Below are positions 43,498 to 47,723 of a stretch of 47,723 nt of DNA, in pieces. Source of the DNA: a virus; IMG/VR virus record IMGVR_UViG_3300025695_000021, positions 1 through 47,723 of that record; one strand, 5' to 3'. How positions within the stretch are numbered: the first letter of the stretch is position 1; every line of letters begins with the position of its first letter. The notes under the pieces were generated by a model, which had not been told where the DNA came from, ran no database searches, and saw only the letters and a list, made by a program, of their open reading frames with translations. Position numbers and translations under genes: made by a program.

Positions 43498-44580
43498 ATG
43501 ATTAAACTAACTGACTTATTAAAAGAAGAATCATTTACTGCTACATCTAAAAAAAGTGGTGAAACTGCTGTATTCAAAACAAAAGATGCAAGAGATTTGG
43601 CTGTAAAATCGGGTACTCATTCTAAGATAGATGATAAAGACGATGATGGTGATAAAAAAGATACTCCTAAAGTAAATATCTTTGATGAGCCTAAAAAGGA
43701 TAAACCTAGCCAAGATTCAACTAAAGAAAGAGCTGGTAATCCTAAAATAAACAAAGCTGTTCGTGAGAAAGCAAAGGAGTTAGGAATCACCCCACAAAAA
43801 TTAGGTAAAGAAGAATACGAAAGTAGAATGAGTAAGGCAGCTGTTGAAGCTCTAACTGACGCAAACTTTCATTCTGAAGCAAGAAAACTAATTTCAATAT
43901 TGGAAGATAAACCTGAATGGGATTCTAATCCAATGAATGACCCAGACAAACCAAAAGATATATTTTCCGATGAATATGAGAAGTGGAGAAATAACACTGT
44001 ATTCTCTTCTGAACTTTATGATTCAGCAGAAGGTACTGATGAAATTGCACATTTAGCAACGAATCAATCTGGATGGGAAGGAGAAACATCAGTAGATGCT
44101 ATTGCATTTGATTTGAAAATGAATGGTAGTAAGAAATTGGCTGCTAAAATACAATCAATATTTGAAGGAAATTCAATTTCAAACGGAAGTCAATCAATTA
44201 GTATTTCTAAATTAATTAAAGAAGGAACTCGCTCTCAAGTTGGTATAATTGGTAGTAATGGTAAAATTGTTTCTGCATACGTTCACTATGATGGTTATCC
44301 ATCAAATATGAAACCAGGTTTAAAACATCACATGAAGAGTGATAAAGATGTTCTTAAACTAATTAAGATGGGTGGAGCAAGAGGAATCTTTAATGATAAG
44401 GATATTGAATATTACAAAAGTGGTACTCCATTAAAGGGTGATTCTAAGAATATTGAATCATATATTAAAGATGCCGATATGAAGAATGGTGCAGAATTTG
44501 TATATTTATACAATGTAAAAGATAAGAAGTGGTATTACGCTGATACTTATAAAGACACTGAATTAAAAAAATTATTCTAA
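43498..44580 (+). CDS. Head-module protein with GTRS/HYDGYP-type C-terminal domain (360 aa)
   Basis: The N-terminus (IKLTDLLKEESFTATSKKS) looks like a short targeting helix, followed by a charged linker (DDKDDDGDKKDTPK). The C-terminal ~150 residues contain GTRSQVGIIGSNGKIVSAYV followed by HYDGYPSNMKPGLKHHM and LKLIKMGGARGIF. This small domain recurs in unrelated phages and plasmids as an unnamed protein, from memory. It may be packaged in the head. Function unknown. It starts 3 nt after the previous stop and couples to the next gene by TAATG. Confidence 0.7.
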   Translation: MIKLTDLLKEESFTATSKKSGETAVFKTKDARDLAVKSGTHSKIDDKDDDGDKKDTPKVNIFDEPKKDKPSQDSTKERAGNPKINKAVREKAKELGITPQKLGKEEYESRMSKAAVEALTDANFHSEARKLISILEDKPEWDSNPMNDPDKPKDIFSDEYEKWRNNTVFSSELYDSAEGTDEIAHLATNQSGWEGETSVDAIAFDLKMNGSKKLAAKIQSIFEGNSISNGSQSISISKLIKEGTRSQVGIIGSNGKIVSAYVHYDGYPSNMKPGLKHHMKSDKDVLKLIKMGGARGIFNDKDIEYYKSGTPLKGDSKNIESYIKDADMKNGAEFVYLYNVKDKKWYYADTYKDTELKKLF

Positions 44581-45044
44581 TGAAAGAACAACTTAGAAAA
44601 ATCGTAAGAGAGATAATGAGAGATAAAGCTATCTCTGAAATGAATGAAGAATCCGTAAACGAAGCTGCTAGTAAAGAAGCAATGGGAATCGCTGGATTTA
44701 CTGGTACTCGTGGTATTGCCGTACAAAAATTCATTGATGATTATAATTTAGATTCAAAAAAACTTTTTAACTTTGTAAAAAAAGGTAAACTTAAAGATAG
44801 ACTGGCATTTGTAACTGCTATTGCTGGAAAGCCGGGTAATAAATATCAAGGTGATATAGTAGGTATGTTTGGTGAATCAGTAATAAACGAAGGATACTCT
44901 ACTGAAGAGAAACGAATCGTAATGATGGCAATTAGAAAACTTGCTAAATATCGTAGTGTACCAATCGACCAATCAGTAAATGATTTGTTAGGAGCAGGTG
45001 CAGAACTACAAAGAGATATTAAAAAGGGTAAGATTAAAAAATAA
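44580..45044 (+). CDS. Conserved small head-module protein (154 aa)
   Basis: Function unknown; a family I recall from marine phages. An N-terminal amphipathic helix (KEQLRKIVREIMRDKAISEM) leads to two candidate protease sites, SVNE before AASKEA (~residue 27) and VINE before GYSTEE (~residue 103). Between them is the conserved block GIAGFTGTRGIAVQKFI followed by GKLKDRLAFVTAIAGKPGN. The C-terminal part is another helical segment (RIVMMAIRKLAKYRSVP). It may be packaged and cut into two small basic peptides; inference only. Confidence 0.7.
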   Translation: MKEQLRKIVREIMRDKAISEMNEESVNEAASKEAMGIAGFTGTRGIAVQKFIDDYNLDSKKLFNFVKKGKLKDRLAFVTAIAGKPGNKYQGDIVGMFGESVINEGYSTEEKRIVMMAIRKLAKYRSVPIDQSVNDLLGAGAELQRDIKKGKIKK

Positions 45045-45111
45045 CCCTATACACAAAATATATAAAAAACTTATTATTTTCTTTAGTTTTTTATTGTTTT
45101 ATAAATTTTTA

Positions 45112-45121
45112 TATATTTATT
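45112..45121 (+). promoter_or_regulatory. Late-promoter-like motif before prohead core gene leader
   Basis: TATATTTATT, 143 nt before ATG 45265. It is the ninth copy of the motif and leaves an unusually long 5' leader before the core and capsid genes. Confidence 0.45.
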
Positions 45122-45129
45122 CTTACAAT

Positions 45130-45149
45130 AACCCACGTCTATGTGGGTT
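45130..45149 (+). promoter_or_regulatory. Hairpin in the 5' leader of core/capsid genes
   Basis: AACCCAC, 6-nt loop (GTCTAT), GTGGGTT; a perfect 7-bp stem a few bases after the late-type motif. No T-tract follows, so it is not a simple terminator. A 5' stabilising hairpin on the capsid mRNA is a reasonable reading. The rest of the 45045-45264 gap is AT-rich, without a credible gene. Confidence 0.5.
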
Positions 45150-45264
45150 GCATTGGTTAATGAATACTAACTTTTAATGTTTAGTTACCGAACAACCAAT
45201 TTTACACAAATTCTACATTGAGGTTTCTCGAATAACTTCAGAAAAACAAAAATTACAAAGTAAA

Positions 45265-46446
45265 ATGGCAAATTCAAAATTGTTAAAAGAAGCAATTGCG
45301 GATGCTAAAGCTGTAAGAGAAACTGCTATCGCTAACGCTAAAATCGCATTAGAAGAAGCTTTTACTCCAAGACTACAATCTATCCTATCAAAGAAGCTAC
45401 AGGCTGAAATGGAAGGTGAAGAGGAAGAAATGGAAGAAGAGTTAGATTCTAGTGATATTGGTAAAGGCGATGAAGAATCTCCAGTTGAACCATCTGATGT
45501 TGCATCTGACGCACACACTGAACTTGGACCTGAATCTGAAGAAGAAACTGCAGAGGTAGGTGATGAGTTGGAAGAGGACACTGTATCAGAAACCGAAGAA
45601 GAGGAAGTTGAAGAAACTATCTCAGAAGAGGAAGACGAAATAGAAGAATCTGAAGAAGAGGAAGTTGAAGAAGTTAAAGAATCCGAAGAAGAAGAAGTTG
45701 AGGAAGACTACCACGAAGAAGAAGAGGTAGAAGAATCAGAAGAAGATGAATTGGATTTAGAGGCTATCATCAAAGAATTGGAAATGGGTATGGATGATGA
45801 AGAAGAAGTTTCCGAAGAGGAAATGGATTCTGAAGAAGAAGTATCTGAAGAAGAGGGAGAAGAAGAAATCGAAGAAATCGAAGAATCTGAAGAAGAAGAA
45901 ATGGAAGAATCCGAAGAAGAGGAAGTTGAAGAAACTCACTCTGAAGAGGGCGAAGAAATGGAAGAAGATGAAGATGAAATCGACTTAGACGAAATCTTGA
46001 GAGAAATGGGATACGGAGAAGAAGAGGAAATTGAAGAATCAGAAGAAGAAGAAGAAGCTAACGAAGAGGTAGTTAAACTACAAACTGAGTTAGAAGAAGC
46101 TTACACTACTGTGAAATCTTTACAATCTACTATCAACGAAGTAAACCTTCTTAATGCAAAATTATTGTACGCTAACAGATTATTCAGAGGTTATAACCTA
46201 ACCAACGAACAAAAATCTAAAGTTGTAGAAAACTTAGACAGAACAACATCTGTTAGAGAGGTAAAATTAGTTTACGCTACGTTAGCAGAATCTATGAATT
46301 TTACAGGAACTGAGAAAAGAACTAAGAAAGTAGTATCGGAAGGTGCTTCTAAACCAGTTGCTTCAACTGCTCCAGTAAAAAACATTATTTCTGAGAACAC
46401 AAATACTTTAGCCGAAAGATTTAAACAATTGGCTAATATTAAATAA
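45265..46446 (+). CDS. 22: Prohead core scaffold-like protein, highly acidic (393 aa)
   Basis: The position directly before the major capsid gene, and the composition, suggest the main prohead core protein (T4 gp22 role): it shapes the head and is digested by the prohead protease. The N-terminus is helical (SKLLKEAIADAKAVRETAIA, FTPRLQSILSKKLQAEM). Residues ~50-270 are almost pure Glu-rich repeats (SEEEEVEE types). The C-terminal ~120 residues are a regular helical domain (VVKLQTELEEAYTTVKSLQ, YANRLFRGYNLTNEQKSKVV, AESMNFTG) like the conserved end of core proteins of T4-like marine phages, with VVSEGASK as a candidate cut site. Identity to gp22 is inferred from context and this C-terminus. 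Confidence 0.78.
   Translation: MANSKLLKEAIADAKAVRETAIANAKIALEEAFTPRLQSILSKKLQAEMEGEEEEMEEELDSSDIGKGDEESPVEPSDVASDAHTELGPESEEETAEVGDELEEDTVSETEEEEVEETISEEEDEIEESEEEEVEEVKESEEEEVEEDYHEEEEVEESEEDELDLEAIIKELEMGMDDEEEVSEEEMDSEEEVSEEEGEEEIEEIEESEEEEMEESEEEEVEETHSEEGEEMEEDEDEIDLDEILREMGYGEEEEIEESEEEEEANEEVVKLQTELEEAYTTVKSLQSTINEVNLLNAKLLYANRLFRGYNLTNEQKSKVVENLDRTTSVREVKLVYATLAESMNFTGTEKRTKKVVSEGASKPVASTAPVKNIISENTNTLAERFKQLANIK
45600..46060 (+). repeat. GAA/GAG-rich low-complexity tract
   Basis: Imperfect repeats of GAAGAAGAG-type codons encode the Glu-rich part of the prohead core protein. The mixed use of GAA and GAG and scattered TCT/GTT codons suggest protein-level repeats rather than a DNA-level satellite. 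Confidence 0.6.
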
Positions 46447-46475
46447 TTAACTTAACATTAAAAAAGAAAAATAAA

Positions 46476-47723
46476 ATGGCAAATTTTGATTTATCTAAAC
46501 TAATGGAAGGAAAGAACCCACAATCTGTAATGTTGAATGAAACAAGACAACTAAAAGGAAAATGGGAACAAACTGGACTTCTAGAAGGTTTAAACGAAAA
46601 AGAGCAAGGCGCAATGTCTGTTCTTTTAGAAAACCAAGCAAAACAATTGCTTGATGAGGCAAGTTCTACTGGAGCTGCTGCAAATAGTGAAGAGTGGAGT
46701 GGTGTAGCCCTTCCTCTTGTAAGAAGAATCTTTGGTGAGATTGCTTCTAAAGAATTCGTTAGTGTACAACCAATGAACTTACCTTCAGGACTTGTATTCT
46801 ATCTAGATTTCAAATATGGTACTGCTAACGCAGGAAGAAGTACTGGTGCTGCTGGTTCTTTATTCGGTGGTGCAGGTGGTGCTTCTATCGATGCTGGATT
46901 TGGTCAAACGAAATCAGCTGAGAATGGATTATATGGTGCTGGTGCATTCGGATACTCTGTAAACGAAGCTTCTGCTTCTGTTACTGCTGGTAATTCTGCT
47001 TTCGCTTCTGCTTCACATGCTGATGTAGGATTTGATGGTGCATTATCTGCTTCTATTGAAGCTGGTGATATCCAGAAAATTACAATTGCTAAATCTAATA
47101 TCTCTGATACACTTGATTTAGATGCATTATCATCAGTTATCGTAAGTGGTGCTTCTGTAACTGGTGCAAACCTTGGTCAATTCAACAAAGTTGATGGTGC
47201 TAATGTTGTATTATTCGTTAATACTACTGCTGCTAGAGGTTCTGGTGACATTATTGTAGGTCACACAAATGTACCTCTTGATTATAGTAGAGGTGACTTT
47301 GAAGATAAAACTGGTGCTGACTTAGGAATTCCTGAAGTAGACCTAGAGTTGAAGTCTGAAGCAATCGTTGCTAAGACTAGAAAACTAAAGGCTGTATGGA
47401 CTCCTGAATTGGCTCAAGATTTAAATGCTTACCATTCAATCGATGCTGAGGCTGAATTAACTTCTATGTTATCTGACTATATCTCTTTAGAGATTGACTT
47501 AGAAATCTTAGATATGTTAAAGTCTAACGCATTGACTACTGAATACTGGTCAGCTACAATCGGTGAGGAATTTAATGGTTCAACTTGGTCTGCTGGGAGT
47601 TCTTCAGTTGCTTACCAAAAGAACACTTGGTTCCAAACTTTAGGTACTAAATTAAACAAAGTATCTAATAAGATTCACCAATTGACTTTAAGAGGTGGAG
47701 CTAACTTCGTTGTTGCTTCTCCT
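46476..47723 (+). CDS. 23: Major capsid protein, T4 gp23-like, 3'-partial
   Basis: Main shell protein of the head; 416 codons are visible and the frame is open at the window end. The N-terminus (SKLMEGKNPQSVMLNETR, LKGKWEQTGLLEGLNE) and WSGVALPLVRRIFGEIASKE followed by FVSVQPMNLPSGLVFYLDF are typical of gp23-type proteins. A candidate protease site, LLDE before ASST, lies after E61; T4 gp23 is cut after Glu65. VDLELKSEAIVAKTRKLKAV and WTPELAQDL continue the family pattern. Codon use is smooth and biased, as expected of a highly expressed gene. It starts 29 nt after the core gene and lacks its own late motif, so it is probably co-transcribed. Confidence 0.93.
   Translation, partial: MANFDLSKLMEGKNPQSVMLNETRQLKGKWEQTGLLEGLNEKEQGAMSVLLENQAKQLLDEASSTGAAANSEEWSGVALPLVRRIFGEIASKEFVSVQPMNLPSGLVFYLDFKYGTANAGRSTGAAGSLFGGAGGASIDAGFGQTKSAENGLYGAGAFGYSVNEASASVTAGNSAFASASHADVGFDGALSASIEAGDIQKITIAKSNISDTLDLDALSSVIVSGASVTGANLGQFNKVDGANVVLFVNTTAARGSGDIIVGHTNVPLDYSRGDFEDKTGADLGIPEVDLELKSEAIVAKTRKLKAVWTPELAQDLNAYHSIDAEAELTSMLSDYISLEIDLEILDMLKSNALTTEYWSATIGEEFNGSTWSAGSSSVAYQKNTWFQTLGTKLNKVSNKIHQLTLRGGANFVVASP

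Noticed and set aside
45177-45221. 14-codon leader peptide before the core gene
   Set aside because: No ribosome-binding signal or conserved feature; open frames this short are frequent by chance in such AT-rich sequence.
45757-45988. Phe-rich minus-strand frame and Lys-rich plus-strand frame over the acidic core gene
   Set aside because: Both are by-products of GAAGAAGAG-type repeats read in other frames; the Glu-rich frame continues into a normal helical C-terminus.
45600-46060. CRISPR-like or satellite array
   Set aside because: There are no regular spacers; the repeats are imperfect codons of an acidic protein.

Overview
This window looks like part of the genome of a tailed phage with a contractile tail (T4-like myovirus morphogenesis genes). 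It is very AT-rich, tightly packed, and almost entirely coded on the + strand. The T4-type markers are a gp20-type portal, gp21-type prohead protease, acidic prohead core protein, gp23-type major capsid protein, gp17-type terminase, gp61-type primase and gp46/gp47-type recombination nuclease. The host is probably a member of the Bacteroidetes. Several operons start with a TTTG ... TAnnTTTG promoter with exactly 20 nt between the boxes, which is the form of the Bacteroidetes primary sigma factor promoter. Shine-Dalgarno sequences are weak. One lipoprotein-like product has an acidic stretch after its Cys, as in Bacteroidetes surface lipoproteins. The sequence gives no direct host identification.

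Layout. 1-9950 holds virion genes, probably tail, baseplate and fibre: a partial gene, three proteins of rising size ending in a 1380-aa baseplate/fibre protein with a LamG-like domain, and three smaller structural proteins, two of them paralogues. 9983-10913 has three small genes, one a SegE-like GIY-YIG protein. 10914-15852 is a host-type-promoter operon: primase, a fused Mre11-Rad50 (gp47-gp46) protein and a short UDP-glucose dehydrogenase. A 54-aa ribbon-helix-helix gene lies on the minus strand at 15845-16009. 16108-26641 holds a 3320-aa tail-fibre/tip protein with an intein-like (Hint) domain, then two small genes, one resembling a tail assembly chaperone. 27040-31500 is a sugar cassette with its own host-type promoter: a GT4-methyltransferase-GT25 fusion, an autotransporter-type O-heptosyltransferase, and separate ADP-heptose synthesis enzymes (the two halves of HldE). 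Two paralogous coiled-coil genes flank it. 32015-35158 encodes a large multidomain protein (NMNAT-like nucleotidyltransferase, zinc ribbon, ligase-like nucleotidyltransferase). 35204-47723 is the packaging and head module: unknown protein, lipoprotein-like protein, terminase, small basic protein, portal, several small head-region proteins, prohead protease, prohead core protein and the partial major capsid protein.

Regulation appears to have at least two layers. Host-type promoters precede the replication/recombination operon, the heptose cassette, one small gene and (imperfectly) the portal. A repeated AT-rich motif, TATATTTATA(TA), occurs 13-49 nt before most structural genes and is probably the late promoter, the functional counterpart of T4 TATAAATA.

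Most interesting points: (1) a phage-borne heptose activation and transfer cassette, probably modifying virion or host surface proteins; (2) a Ser-1/Ala+1 intein-like domain in the giant fibre; (3) the NMNAT/zinc-ribbon/ligase-like protein in the head module, with candidate prohead-protease sites at its domain borders; (4) the minus-strand RHH gene with a 10-bp-phased triple repeat in front of it. There is no gene-free stretch above 300 bases; the largest gaps on the + strand are 15853-16107 (holding the minus-strand gene) and 45045-45264 (a leader). I saw no tRNA, CRISPR array, integrase or insertion sequence.
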